Part shown: piece by piece, positions 33,853 through 42,169 of the stretch
How positions within the stretch are numbered: the first letter of the stretch is position 1
Layout: every line of letters starts with the position of its first letter
Origin: JABCZS01 sp041660525
GTDB taxonomy: Bacteria; Pseudomonadota; Gammaproteobacteria; JABCZS01
Length of the DNA stretch: 64,000 bases
Assembly: GCA_041660525.1 (NCBI GenBank)
Contig: JBAZWD010000002.1
Span: 62,001-126,000, forward strand
Reading direction: 5' to 3'
Program-made: the position numbers and the translations under genes
The notes under the pieces: generated by a model
Told to the model about the DNA's origin: nothing
Databases searched by the model: none
Seen by the model: the letters and a program-made list of their open reading frames with translations, nothing else

Positions 33853-34020
33853 TTATTTGTCGCGATAAACTTCACGTTCCATACGTTCTTCGCGTTCTTC
33901 GCCTTCATCTTCTTCTTGCCAGTAGTGGTTTTGTGGCTCATCTTCATCAGTAGATGCGCAACCGACCAAAGCGATTACAGGTAAAGTTAAGAAAGCTAAT
34001 AATTGTAGCCAATTTTTCAT
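33853..34020 (-). CDS. Tiny acidic lipoprotein, copy 2
   Basis: 55 residues from ATG 34020, supported by GAGGGA 7 bases upstream; a longer in-frame start at 34137 lacks such a site and would destroy the signal peptide. MKNWLQLLAFLTLPVIALVGC gives lipidation at Cys21. The mature part is acidic (DEDEPQNHYWQEEDEGE) and ends MEREVYRDK, nearly the same C-terminus as copy 1, but it lacks copy 1's His/Lys block. Function unknown. Confidence 0.7.
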   Translation of the reverse strand: MKNWLQLLAFLTLPVIALVGCASTDEDEPQNHYWQEEDEGEEREERMEREVYRDK

Positions 34021-34581
34021 GTTGATTCCCTCTTGATTTTTAGTTAGTTTCACTCTTACGTTAAACTGCTTGTAACACCCAAGTACTACATCAAAGATAC
34101 TACCGTATGTACACTTATTAACTAAATAATAATACATAAATACGAAAATGCAATCTTAAATTACTATGAAAGTTTCGCAGTTCTGACACAGTGCATTGAT
34201 TATAGCGCATATTATTCATTTGCACTACATACCTAAGGGGAATGAAGGCATCAAAATGCGGGATACTGACATATGTCTATTCCCGACGTGCAGAAAGTCA
34301 TCATGGTTTTGTAAGCGTTTTGCCTACCGGTATTACAGAGATACTCTATTGATACAACTGACTGGAATGAGCCACAATAGAGCATAAGATGAAGTTTTTA
34401 ATACAGCCCTGATCATATATAAAACATTTTTCTTATAATTGTTCAATATTTGAACTGTACTTTGATTAAAAATTGGACATAGTCTAGAAATGTGCTACAA
34501 CAGTGTTTTAATACTTCCTTAATGGTATGTATTAAAGGCTGCTGAATTACTTCATGGATGAATAAAATTGGAGCTAAAAAA
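34021..34581. other. Intergenic region without a convincing gene
   Basis: 561 AT-rich bases between the lipoprotein and the RMF-like gene. A 63-codon plus-strand frame (34196-34387) has no recognisable motif, and its possible inner start (34256) has only a weak upstream purine stretch. I do not call it. Promoters of both flanking genes must lie here, but I cannot point to clear boxes. Confidence 0.5.
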
Positions 34582-34797
34582 ATGAAACATACAACACCGA
34601 TGATTCTGTTAGAGGTGTGCTGGTTGGCCGGAGCGAAAGCTTATTATAATGGACAAGAGGAAATGGAAAACCCCTATCCAGAAGATACGCGTGAAGCGCA
34701 TTATTGGTGCGATGGCTGGTGGGAAGCTTGTTTAAACGAAGGCAATATCAGCGAACATTTACATAATACAGTAAAAGTGGCTTCGTTATCCGCTTAA
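34582..34797 (+). CDS. RMF/CrpP-like small protein
   Basis: 71 residues from ATG 34582, with GGAG 8 bases upstream. The core GAKAYYNGQEEMENPYPED...HYWCDGWWEAC follows the pattern of ribosome modulation factor and CrpP-like proteins (G-x2-A-x3-G, then PY, then W-x2-GW-x-A). RMF dimerises and hibernates 70S ribosomes in stationary phase. Unlike RMF it is not strongly basic and has extra residues on both ends, so ribosome binding is uncertain. Confidence 0.5.
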   Translation: MKHTTPMILLEVCWLAGAKAYYNGQEEMENPYPEDTREAHYWCDGWWEACLNEGNISEHLHNTVKVASLSA

Positions 34798-34808
34798 CTC
34801 TGTTTAAG

Positions 34809-36551
34809 TTACAATGTGTTTTCGCGAACCAGATAAAAAGCAATTTGATTTTTGTTTTTATTGGATGTTGAATGTGCCGTGTCTTGCCTATCATGTTCGG
34901 TGGCTAGGCGGTATTTAAATCCTGTTTCTTCTGATAGCCATGATGCATAAGCTTCAATTTGTTTAACGCTTAAATGCGCAGGTTCTATTTGAGTCTCTAA
35001 GGGTTCACACGAACCAGTTGTTAAACAATAATTATTATAATCTTCCACCGTACTTTCAATATCTGTTAACTCTAAATCAAGCACTGCGGGTGTTTCATGT
35101 GGCATGCATTTTTCCGTTGCCATACAAAATTTATTGTAATCGGCTACAGAAATGGTTTGTTGCGTGATAACAAGCGGTTTATTTTCTTGCGTTTGCGTCA
35201 CTAATAAGCGCGGACCTGTTTCATTATTAGATAACATATCAACACAAGTACCATTTTGCTCGCAAGGATCGGCGGCGACAACAGATTCAATAATAGATTC
35301 TAAGGCTTTTGACATCTCTTGTTTAGGTAAAGGTGGCAACGCTAAAATTTCATCATCAAACTCTGGAATCGCTGGCAACTCAGAGATAATAGGTTTACGC
35401 ACAGGCGCCCGGCGTATTTGAGTGACTTCTTTTGATAATAATTCTGGACCGATTTCTTTAATGAATACGTCATCTTTAGGTAATATTTTTTGCAATGCCT
35501 GCCAGCTTACTTTAGCGCCGGCAAAATTATTTTCTTCAATTTGTGTAAAAAAAGCAGCTTTGAGCAGATTAATATGACTATCGTTCATGCTTTGTTGCAT
35601 TATAATGGTTTCCGGCACTACTTCATTAGAAGTAAACATAACGGGTGCGTAATTGATGCCTTGCCAAACAATCGCGGCTAATGCAAAAACACTCGCAAAA
35701 GCTAAAAGCGCCCTATCCCGGTATATGTATTTTTTATTCGCATCCAATACTAAAGCCGCTTGCGATAATGATATTTCGCGTCGTCCATTTAAACAACGTT
35801 CGATTTGTTTTTTCTGCCACAATTGTAAATAGGGGCAAGCCTTAAGGATCTGATGCGTTTTCAATTCGTCACCTGTAGGCACACAAGCTGTAAATAATTC
35901 ATACGCGCAGGCAATAAGACGACGGCCTATCGTACCACCTTCATATAATTGCCCGCGCATATAGGGTTGAATGGGTGACGTATAAGGAATATGTTGTAAT
36001 TGCAACGTATCGGTATCAATAAAAAATTGTCCGGGATGAATGCTATCGATTATATCTTCATTAGCATTTAATAATAATTGATAAATTTGCTGCAATAACA
36101 TTTGTGCTAACGGTAAAGGCAATCCTGTGGGATATTGTGCCATCAGCCAAACGCATAAAGGCTGTCCTATTAAAGTGGGTAGTTTGGTATAAACAGGATT
36201 CGGTGTACGTGTGGAGCATAATAAATCAACAAAGTCTGAACCTTTGCGGGCTGCAAACACAATACCTTGATCAATAAAACCACGAATATCAATAAGCTTA
36301 TAACCATTCATTTCGCTGCCTACTTTGGCTAACGCTAAGCTTAAATCTTTAGCCGAATGCTCATCAGCGGGTGTATTAGGCGCAGCTTTGCCTAATAAGC
36401 GTTCGCAACGCAATAATTCTCTCCAGCTAATATCGCCTTGCCAATAGCTTTGTGCTAGTGCATCGCGTACACTTTGAGTTTGGCTGGGGTGTAAACGCCA
36501 ATTATTAATATAATAGCGTACCCATCTCCACAACGAAGAAGCATCATCCAC
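34809..36551 (-). CDS. Membrane protein with degenerate kinase-like and FGE-like parts
   Basis: 580 residues. The N-terminal 270 residues have the spacing of a protein-kinase-like fold (GYKLIDIRGFIDQGIVFAARKG near the start, later a helical lobe) but lack the catalytic Lys/HRD/DFG residues. One membrane helix lies near 288-305 (LLAFASVFALAAIVW). After a proline-rich linker, the last 125 residues recall formylglycine-generating/SUMF1 domains: ISVADYNKFCMATEKC, then EAYASWLSEETGFKYRLATEHDR and FYLVREN. The domain is short and without the active Cys region, so it is probably a binding module. The TM topology puts it in the periplasm. Both assignments are weak. Confidence 0.45.
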   Translation of the reverse strand: MDDASSLWRWVRYYINNWRLHPSQTQSVRDALAQSYWQGDISWRELLRCERLLGKAAPNTPADEHSAKDLSLALAKVGSEMNGYKLIDIRGFIDQGIVFAARKGSDFVDLLCSTRTPNPVYTKLPTLIGQPLCVWLMAQYPTGLPLPLAQMLLQQIYQLLLNANEDIIDSIHPGQFFIDTDTLQLQHIPYTSPIQPYMRGQLYEGGTIGRRLIACAYELFTACVPTGDELKTHQILKACPYLQLWQKKQIERCLNGRREISLSQAALVLDANKKYIYRDRALLAFASVFALAAIVWQGINYAPVMFTSNEVVPETIIMQQSMNDSHINLLKAAFFTQIEENNFAGAKVSWQALQKILPKDDVFIKEIGPELLSKEVTQIRRAPVRKPIISELPAIPEFDDEILALPPLPKQEMSKALESIIESVVAADPCEQNGTCVDMLSNNETGPRLLVTQTQENKPLVITQQTISVADYNKFCMATEKCMPHETPAVLDLELTDIESTVEDYNNYCLTTGSCEPLETQIEPAHLSVKQIEAYASWLSEETGFKYRLATEHDRQDTAHSTSNKNKNQIAFYLVRENTL

Positions 36552-36613
36552 TTTGTCATCTCCAATTGATTGGTATATCCTTTGGTATTAGTATAGCTAA
36601 AAGGATATCTGTT

Positions 36614-38188
36614 TTGCGCCCAACAATAGAAAATTATTTAAAAAAATTAGAAGAAAGTTCAGCCGCATCATTATTATTAAATAATACACTAGCCGGTATA
36701 GAAAAAGAAAATCTGCGCGTCACTGATGCTGCATACCTTGCGCAAACACCACACCCTCAAGTGTTAGGCGCAGCGTTAACGCATCCTTTTATTACAACAG
36801 ATTATTCTGAAAGTTTGCTTGAAATGATTACTCCTCCTATTGATAATCGCAAAGCATTATTAACATGGATGGAAAAATTACATACGTATGTTTATCCGCA
36901 TTTAGGAGAAGAGTTGTTATGGTCACCCAGCATGCCTTGTGTGATTCCTAGCCAAGATGACGTACCTATTGCACAATACGGCACTTCACATCAAGGACGC
37001 TTTCGTACGCTTTATCGTATAGGTCTTGGCCATCGTTATGAAAAGAAAATGCAAACCATTGCAGGCATCCATTTTAATTATTCTTTTCCTTTATCATTTT
37101 GGGAGATTTGGAATGATTTGTATGGAAAAGGACAAGGTTTGCAAGCAACAATTAATGAGAACTATTTTGCTTTACTGCGAAATTTTTTACGTCATGGTTG
37201 GATTATTGATTATTTATTTGGCGCATCCAGCGCCGTTGATGCGTCTTTTTTAAGTGAACATAATAGACCTGCAGGATTATTACCTTATAAGCAAAACTCT
37301 CTTTATGCGCCTTATGCCTGCTCTTTGCGCATGAGTGATTTGGGCTATCACAATAGCACTCAGAAAAAATTGAATATCTCTTTTAACTCTGTAAAAGAAT
37401 ATGCACAAACCTTAAAAAATGCTGTCAATACCCCCTATCCGCCCTATCAAGCCATTTTTGAAAAATACGGCCAAGATTCACAAATTAACGCCAATTTATT
37501 ACAAATTGAAGCCGAATATTACGCAGCTATACGCCCCAAACACACAGCGTCAAAATCGCAAGCGCAAAGCCAAGCCTTGTTACAGTTTGGCGTTGAATAT
37601 TTGGAAGTGCGCGCGATCGATATCAACCCTTATCTGCCTTTAGGTATCAATTCAGAACAAATTTATTTTATGGAAGTTTTTTTACTGTATTGCTTATTAA
37701 AAGACAGTCCAGAATTTACTGCGAAAGATTATTCCCTTATTTCGAAAAACACCCAAACAGTTGTCTTTGAGGGCCGTAAACCGGGCTGTTTATTGCAAGA
37801 TTTAAATACTGACCAGCCCATTTTATTGAGCGTATGGGCTGGGGATATTTTTAGTGATCTCAATCAAATTGCTGCTTTTTTAGATAGGCACACTGAGGAT
37901 AAACGTTATATGCAGGCTTTGAATTATTTTAAAGAAAGAATAAAACATCCTGAACTGTTACCTTCAGCCATTATGCTGGATGATTTATTGAGTAAATATA
38001 ATTCTTTTGAAGACTTGGGTTTGACTTTGTCTATAAAAAATAAAGATTATTTTAAGCATAAAAAATTAAGTGCGCTGGAAATTGCAGAATTTGATCAAAT
38101 TGTCAGGGAAAGCCTGCAGGAAAAACGCATACTGGAAGAACAACAAACCGGTAGTTTTGAGGAATTTTTGGCGCAGTATTTTAATTAA
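36614..38188 (+). CDS. gshA: Glutamate-cysteine ligase
   Basis: The TTG at 36614 is preferred because AAGG lies 9 bases upstream and it gives 524 residues, close to E. coli GshA (518); another TTG at 36566 would add 16 hydrophobic residues. The gamma-proteobacterial GshA pattern is clear: GIEKENLRV, HPFITTDYSESLLEMITPP, GIHFNYSFP, SLRMSDLGYHN and VEYLEVRAIDINPY. It makes gamma-glutamylcysteine, the first step of glutathione synthesis. The gene is divergent from the kinase-like gene and is followed by a MITE-like repeat. Confidence 0.92.
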   Translation: MRPTIENYLKKLEESSAASLLLNNTLAGIEKENLRVTDAAYLAQTPHPQVLGAALTHPFITTDYSESLLEMITPPIDNRKALLTWMEKLHTYVYPHLGEELLWSPSMPCVIPSQDDVPIAQYGTSHQGRFRTLYRIGLGHRYEKKMQTIAGIHFNYSFPLSFWEIWNDLYGKGQGLQATINENYFALLRNFLRHGWIIDYLFGASSAVDASFLSEHNRPAGLLPYKQNSLYAPYACSLRMSDLGYHNSTQKKLNISFNSVKEYAQTLKNAVNTPYPPYQAIFEKYGQDSQINANLLQIEAEYYAAIRPKHTASKSQAQSQALLQFGVEYLEVRAIDINPYLPLGINSEQIYFMEVFLLYCLLKDSPEFTAKDYSLISKNTQTVVFEGRKPGCLLQDLNTDQPILLSVWAGDIFSDLNQIAAFLDRHTEDKRYMQALNYFKERIKHPELLPSAIMLDDLLSKYNSFEDLGLTLSIKNKDYFKHKKLSALEIAEFDQIVRESLQEKRILEEQQTGSFEEFLAQYFN

Positions 38189-38190
38189 GC

Positions 38191-38382
38191 CGTTTGTCAT
38201 GCAAGCATAAGAGGGCGAAAGATTTTTCGCCCCTACGGATGGTTTGTGTTCATCATATGTGGATACACATAAATATAAGGGCACCCAAACATACAAAAAG
38301 ATTTGCAAAACATCCTATGCGGAAAACCCCAACATCCGTAGGGGCGAAAAATCTTTCGCCCTAGATGCTTGATTGCAAACCA
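38191..38382. mobile_element. MITE-like element with long terminal inverted repeats
   Basis: A perfect 29-bp inverted repeat: 38212-38240 (starting AGGGCGAAAG, ending CTACGGAT) and its complement at 38334-38362. With one indel it extends outward through CAAGCAT (38202-38208) / ATGCTTG (38365-38371) and weakly to about 38191 and 38382. Each arm also folds on itself (GGGCGAAA / TTTCGCCC). The 93-base centre has no gene. No transposase or clear target duplication is visible. The element lies between the stops of gshA and hsbA. Confidence 0.75.
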
Positions 38383-38397
38383 GAAAAATCGATTAAA

Positions 38398-38895
38398 TCA
38401 ATTATTCCTCAACGAATCTTGCAGCATATCCACAACGCTTTGGAATTCTTTTTTATTATTATCACTTAACCCCATTAAAGTTTCATGCGCTGATAAAACA
38501 CGTTGTGTTTGAGTGTCTGACGAATCGGATTTTATAGCCAACTCCGGTAAATCATGCGCTTGTGGGGCTTGTGAAACAAAATGAAATAATTGCTCCAAGC
38601 TCATGGAATTTAAAACTTTTTTCAGATCATTTTCAGGGCAATATAAATCAGGCTGAACTTGGTTTATCTTTTCAAACTGCATAGCAATTTGTGCTAATAA
38701 CCCTAAAGCTGTACTATCGAGCAGTTCTGTCTCACTTAAATCGACCAACAATCGGTGATCTAATTTTTTTTGTAAGGTTTTTTTTAAAAAATAATCCAAG
38801 CTAGCGCATTGGTTAAAACGCAAATCACCTATTATCTTTAAGATAAAGACATCCTTTTCTAAACCAAAATATAGTTTTGCATTTGAATCAATCAT
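38398..38895 (-). CDS. STAS-domain anti-sigma factor antagonist (HsbA-like)
   Basis: 165 residues. A STAS fold spans about 1-110, with Ser61 in ELLDSTALGLLAQIA at the phosphorylation site of such antagonists. The C-terminal 50 residues are a helical extension. It overlaps the phosphatase gene by 4 bases (ATGA), so the two work together: phosphorylation state of Ser61 should decide which partner it binds. In Pseudomonas the HsbR-HsbA pair controls FlgM and a cyclase; partners here are unknown. No kinase or anti-sigma gene is adjacent. Confidence 0.82.
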   Translation of the reverse strand: MIDSNAKLYFGLEKDVFILKIIGDLRFNQCASLDYFLKKTLQKKLDHRLLVDLSETELLDSTALGLLAQIAMQFEKINQVQPDLYCPENDLKKVLNSMSLEQLFHFVSQAPQAHDLPELAIKSDSSDTQTQRVLSAHETLMGLSDNNKKEFQSVVDMLQDSLRNN

Positions 38896-40049
38896 TTAGA
38901 CACCATAAGTAAAGTAATATCATCAGGAATACTCTGTAAGGATTCTGGAATTAATTGCTGCAAAGCCGCAGTAATTTCTATGTCTTTATGATCAGCAAAA
39001 AAATCTGCTAAATAATTTTGTTTCTCTTCTATGCCTTGTTGAGGCAAGATTTCCAAAATACCATCGGATAATAAAATTAATTTTGCCCCAGCAGAAAATG
39101 GGCATGTATGCACTTGCCAAGTTTGCCCGGGCACTAAGCCTAACGCCATGCCTTTATGTTCTAAATACTGCGCACCTTGTTCATTTAACAATAAAGGAGG
39201 AGGCAATAAGCCTGAAGCGCAATAACTCATTTGCGATTTTTCAAGATCAATTACGCCATAAAACAAGGTGGCATGTTTGCCTAATTTTGCATGCAGCAAA
39301 TGTGTATTTAGCGCATGAAATAATTTATCGGGTTCTATCACATCTTGATTATGATGTTGCTGATATTGCATCACTAGATTATCAATATAGCTTTTGCATA
39401 ATACTGTCACGAATGCACTCGAAGCGCCATGGCCAGAAATATCAGCCATATAAAAGCCTAGATGTTTATCATCAATACGAAAATAATCAACAAAATCGCC
39501 ACTTAAATATAAGGACGGCAATACATGATGACTAAAATGATAACCAGCAATCGTTTTTTCAGGAGGAGGAAGTAATTGCTGCTGCATGCACCGACCCGCT
39601 TCTTGATCGGCTTTTAATATATTGAGACTTTCTTGAAGTTCATTGCGGTAATTTTCGTTGTCATTTAATAATTGTTTGCGCTCAAGGGAACGAAATACAG
39701 CATGTTCTAATGTTGCCATATCCACGATGGGTTTGAGCAAATAATCCCAAGCGCCTAATTGCAATGCTTGAACCGCATCGCCTATCACCCCCGCACCGGA
39801 AACTACAATAAAGGGAATATCGAGCGATTCTTTGCGCAGTTGTTCTAGAACGTCTAAACCGCCCATCACAGGCATATGCAAATCACAAATCACTAAATCA
39901 GGCTTACGCTCATGAATGATTTGTAAACCTTGCTCGCCATTTTCGGCTTCTAGCATTTGATAACCACTGTCTTCTAAAAACGCCACCAAACTTTCACGAA
40001 CGAGTGGCTCATCATCAATAGACAGGATGGTTGCTTTTATGTGCACCAT
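38892..40049 (-). CDS. Response regulator with PP2C-type (SpoIIE) phosphatase domain (HsbR-like)
   Basis: 385 residues. The receiver domain (5-125) has acidic pocket Asp12/Asp13, phospho-acceptor Asp56 (CDLHMP) and Lys106-type LLKP. A coiled-coil linker (about 125-160) leads to a SpoIIE/PP2C domain with LSGDFVDYF, ADISGHGASSA, LLSDGILE and the final PDDITLLMV; the metal-binding aspartates are present. It should dephosphorylate the STAS protein encoded next. It lacks an obvious C-terminal HPT-like kinase domain of Pseudomonas HsbR. Confidence 0.87.
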   Translation of the reverse strand: MVHIKATILSIDDEPLVRESLVAFLEDSGYQMLEAENGEQGLQIIHERKPDLVICDLHMPVMGGLDVLEQLRKESLDIPFIVVSGAGVIGDAVQALQLGAWDYLLKPIVDMATLEHAVFRSLERKQLLNDNENYRNELQESLNILKADQEAGRCMQQQLLPPPEKTIAGYHFSHHVLPSLYLSGDFVDYFRIDDKHLGFYMADISGHGASSAFVTVLCKSYIDNLVMQYQQHHNQDVIEPDKLFHALNTHLLHAKLGKHATLFYGVIDLEKSQMSYCASGLLPPPLLLNEQGAQYLEHKGMALGLVPGQTWQVHTCPFSAGAKLILLSDGILEILPQQGIEEKQNYLADFFADHKDIEITAALQQLIPESLQSIPDDITLLMVSK

Positions 40050-40051
40050 AA

Positions 40052-40801
40052 TTAATAGACTTCATGCTCGTTGATTAAATCTTCATCCCAGTCGGTTACA
40101 TCTTCTTGACCGCTTAGGAAATCTTCACGTTGTTGAATATAAATATCGCGCACTAAACTGTATTCGTCAAAGGCTGAAGACAATATTTCTTCTTGGTCTA
40201 AGTATTGCGAACGCACATCTATGGCCATCAAACCAAATGCTGCAATTTGCACTTCCCAAGGTGTGAAATCCCAGACGCTAAAGAAATAACCGGGAACCTT
40301 ACCTACGGCTTCGCGCCCCGTTGTGGGACCTAAAACCGGTAATACCAAATAGGCTGAACGTTTTATACCCCAAACATAAAATGTTTGACCGAAATCGCCT
40401 TGTGCTTCTTCAAGGTCCATGTTAACAGCTGCAACATCAAATATGCCTAATATACCCAGTGTTGAGTTGATTGCAAAACGTGCGGCTGTTTTCCCTGCAT
40501 CAGCAAAACGTGCTTGTAAAACTGTATTTACAAATACCGATATTTCTTCAATGTTCCCAAAAAAATTACCAACACTTTCACGCACTTTTGGTGGTGTTAC
40601 CGCTACATATCCTTGAGCTAAAGGTTTTACCAATACAGAGTCTAAATTTTTATTCAATCCATACATGGCGCGGTTAAATGGCTCATAGGGATCGGTAATC
40701 ATCGGCTCTTGCGCAAAAGCAGCCGCTTGCTCCGGTGTTGCAGTACTCGCACAACCGTATAAGGCAAGTGTTAATAAAAGTATTAAAAATTTTATTTTCA
40801 T
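40052..40801 (-). CDS. mlaA: Outer-membrane phospholipid-removal lipoprotein MlaA (VacJ)
   Basis: 249 residues. Lipobox LYGC gives Cys17. DPYEPFNRAMYGLNKNLDSVLVKPLAQGY is the MlaA hallmark, followed by NFFGNIEEISVFVN, ARFAINSTLGILG and VLPVLGPTTGREAVG. MlaA sits in the outer membrane with porins and removes phospholipid from the outer leaflet, keeping lipid asymmetry. The rest of the Mla pathway is not in this window. It overlaps rluB by 4 bases. Confidence 0.92.
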   Translation of the reverse strand: MKIKFLILLLTLALYGCASTATPEQAAAFAQEPMITDPYEPFNRAMYGLNKNLDSVLVKPLAQGYVAVTPPKVRESVGNFFGNIEEISVFVNTVLQARFADAGKTAARFAINSTLGILGIFDVAAVNMDLEEAQGDFGQTFYVWGIKRSAYLVLPVLGPTTGREAVGKVPGYFFSVWDFTPWEVQIAAFGLMAIDVRSQYLDQEEILSSAFDEYSLVRDIYIQQREDFLSGQEDVTDWDEDLINEHEVY

Positions 40802-41544
40802 CGTTGATCGCTAGTTAAGTTTACGCTTTTTTTAAGTAATTCAACTTCTTTATGGGATAAATACATAAATTGTCCCTTTTCCAAACTTTTAGGCAATTGA
40901 ATAGGACCAAACCGAACACGTATCAACCGACTGACAGTTAAACCCACTGCTTGCCATAAACGTCTAACTTCACGCTGGCGTCCTTCTAGAATGATCACAC
41001 GATACCATATATTTGCGCCTGTGCCTTGCATTTGTTCAATATGGGTAAACTTTGCCATTAAGCCATCGATTAAAACTCCACTGAGCAATTGATCGATTTG
41101 AATATCGCTAGCCGCACCTAATACACGCACCGCATATTCACGTTCTATTTCATAACTTGGATGCATTAAACGATGCGCTAACTCACCGTTGGTTGTGAAT
41201 AATAATAAACCCGACGTATTTAAATCTAATCGGCCTACAGAAATAAAACGCCCCTTTTTGGGGGTGGGGAGCGATGCAAATACATCAGGACGGCCTTCGG
41301 GATCATGACGCGTACATAATTCACCTTCCGGCTTATGATAAAGCAATACACTATCTGTTGATGCAACATTATTTAAAGTGACAAGGCGATCATCAATTAA
41401 TACTTTTGCCGTATTATCAATACGCGCGCCCAATTGCGCAATAACACCATTAACTTTAATACGCCCAGAACTGATCCATTGCTCAATTTCGCGACGTGAA
41501 CCCAAACCATTTTGCGCAAGAACTTTTTGTATTTTTTCAGGCAT
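40798..41544 (-). CDS. rluB: 23S rRNA pseudouridine synthase RluB
   Basis: 248 residues: an S4 domain (KIQKVLAQNGLGSRREIEQWISSG) and the RsuA/RluB catalytic domain, with GRLDLNTSGLLLFT carrying the catalytic Asp, then EREYAVRV and EGRQREVRRLW. It modifies U2605-type positions of 23S rRNA; RluF/RsuA are less likely given length and the scpB neighbour, a widespread order. It overlaps scpB by 8 bases. Confidence 0.9.
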   Translation of the reverse strand: MPEKIQKVLAQNGLGSRREIEQWISSGRIKVNGVIAQLGARIDNTAKVLIDDRLVTLNNVASTDSVLLYHKPEGELCTRHDPEGRPDVFASLPTPKKGRFISVGRLDLNTSGLLLFTTNGELAHRLMHPSYEIEREYAVRVLGAASDIQIDQLLSGVLIDGLMAKFTHIEQMQGTGANIWYRVIILEGRQREVRRLWQAVGLTVSRLIRVRFGPIQLPKSLEKGQFMYLSHKEVELLKKSVNLTSDQR

Positions 41545-42169
41545 GCTGCTCTTGTTCTATTTGACTCATTTCTTCTGTTTGATTCATTTCTTCTGTTTGA
41601 TTCATTTCTTCTGTTTGATTCATTTCTTCTGTTTGACTTATTTGTTCTGTTTGACTCATTAACAGCGGTAATTCATCCAGGGTCCGTAAGCCAAAATAAT
41701 CTAAAAAGTGCGGCGTTGTCGCCATTAATTCCGGACGTCCAGGCACTTCACGGTGTCCAACAATACGTATCCATTCTCTGTCTAATAAAGTTTTAACTGT
41801 TGTCGGGCTTACAGCAACACCGCGAATTTGTTCAATATCACCGCGCGTTACCGGTTGGCGATAAGCAATCACCGCTAAAGTTTCCATGAGTGCGCGCGAA
41901 TAACGCTGGGGTTTTTGCGCCCATAAACGGCTTACCCATGGTGCTAAATCCGCAGCAACCCGAAAACAATAACCGCTCGCGACTAAACTTAATTCAATGC
42001 CACGACCGGCATACAATTGTGTTAATTCTGCTAATAGTGCTTTTACTTGCGCGCTGGTGGGTCGCTCTTCTTCTGTAAACAACTGACATAAATCATTCAC
42101 GGTCAATGGTTTATCGCTGGCAAATAAAGTACCTTCTATAATGCGTAATTGTTGTTGTGCGTCAATCAT
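41537..42169 (-). CDS. scpB: Chromosome segregation/condensation protein ScpB
   Basis: 210 residues. Two winged-helix domains: LRIIEGTLFASDKPLTVNDL near the start, and RALMETLAVIAYRQPVTRGDIEQIRGV with GRPELMATTPHFLDYFGL. ScpB dimerises and joins ScpA and Smc. The last 35 residues are a Gln/Glu/Met-rich tail made of a six-residue repeat (QTEEMN), encoded by an 18-bp tandem array; this tail is unlike the family and probably unstructured. Confidence 0.92.
   Translation of the reverse strand: MIDAQQQLRIIEGTLFASDKPLTVNDLCQLFTEEERPTSAQVKALLAELTQLYAGRGIELSLVASGYCFRVAADLAPWVSRLWAQKPQRYSRALMETLAVIAYRQPVTRGDIEQIRGVAVSPTTVKTLLDREWIRIVGHREVPGRPELMATTPHFLDYFGLRTLDELPLLMSQTEQISQTEEMNQTEEMNQTEEMNQTEEMSQIEQEQHA
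41561..41660. repeat. 18-bp tandem repeat in the 3' end of scpB
   Basis: Five full copies and a partial sixth of an 18-bp unit (plus-strand form TTGATTCATTTCTTCTGT), nearly identical in copies 2-4 and with point changes in copies 1, 5 and 6. The unit is a multiple of 3, so copy changes lengthen or shorten the ScpB tail by six residues without a frameshift. Confidence 0.9.

Noticed and set aside
32454..34137. Accessory genes as remains of a prophage
   Set aside because: Toxin-antitoxin and small lipoproteins are present, but no integrase, attachment repeats or structural phage genes are seen.
34196..34387. 63-codon plus-strand reading frame
   Set aside because: No recognisable motif, weak ribosome-binding site and low-complexity AT-rich surroundings.
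41561..41660. Short regularly spaced repeats as a CRISPR array
   Set aside because: The 18-bp units are directly adjacent with no spacers and lie inside the scpB coding frame.
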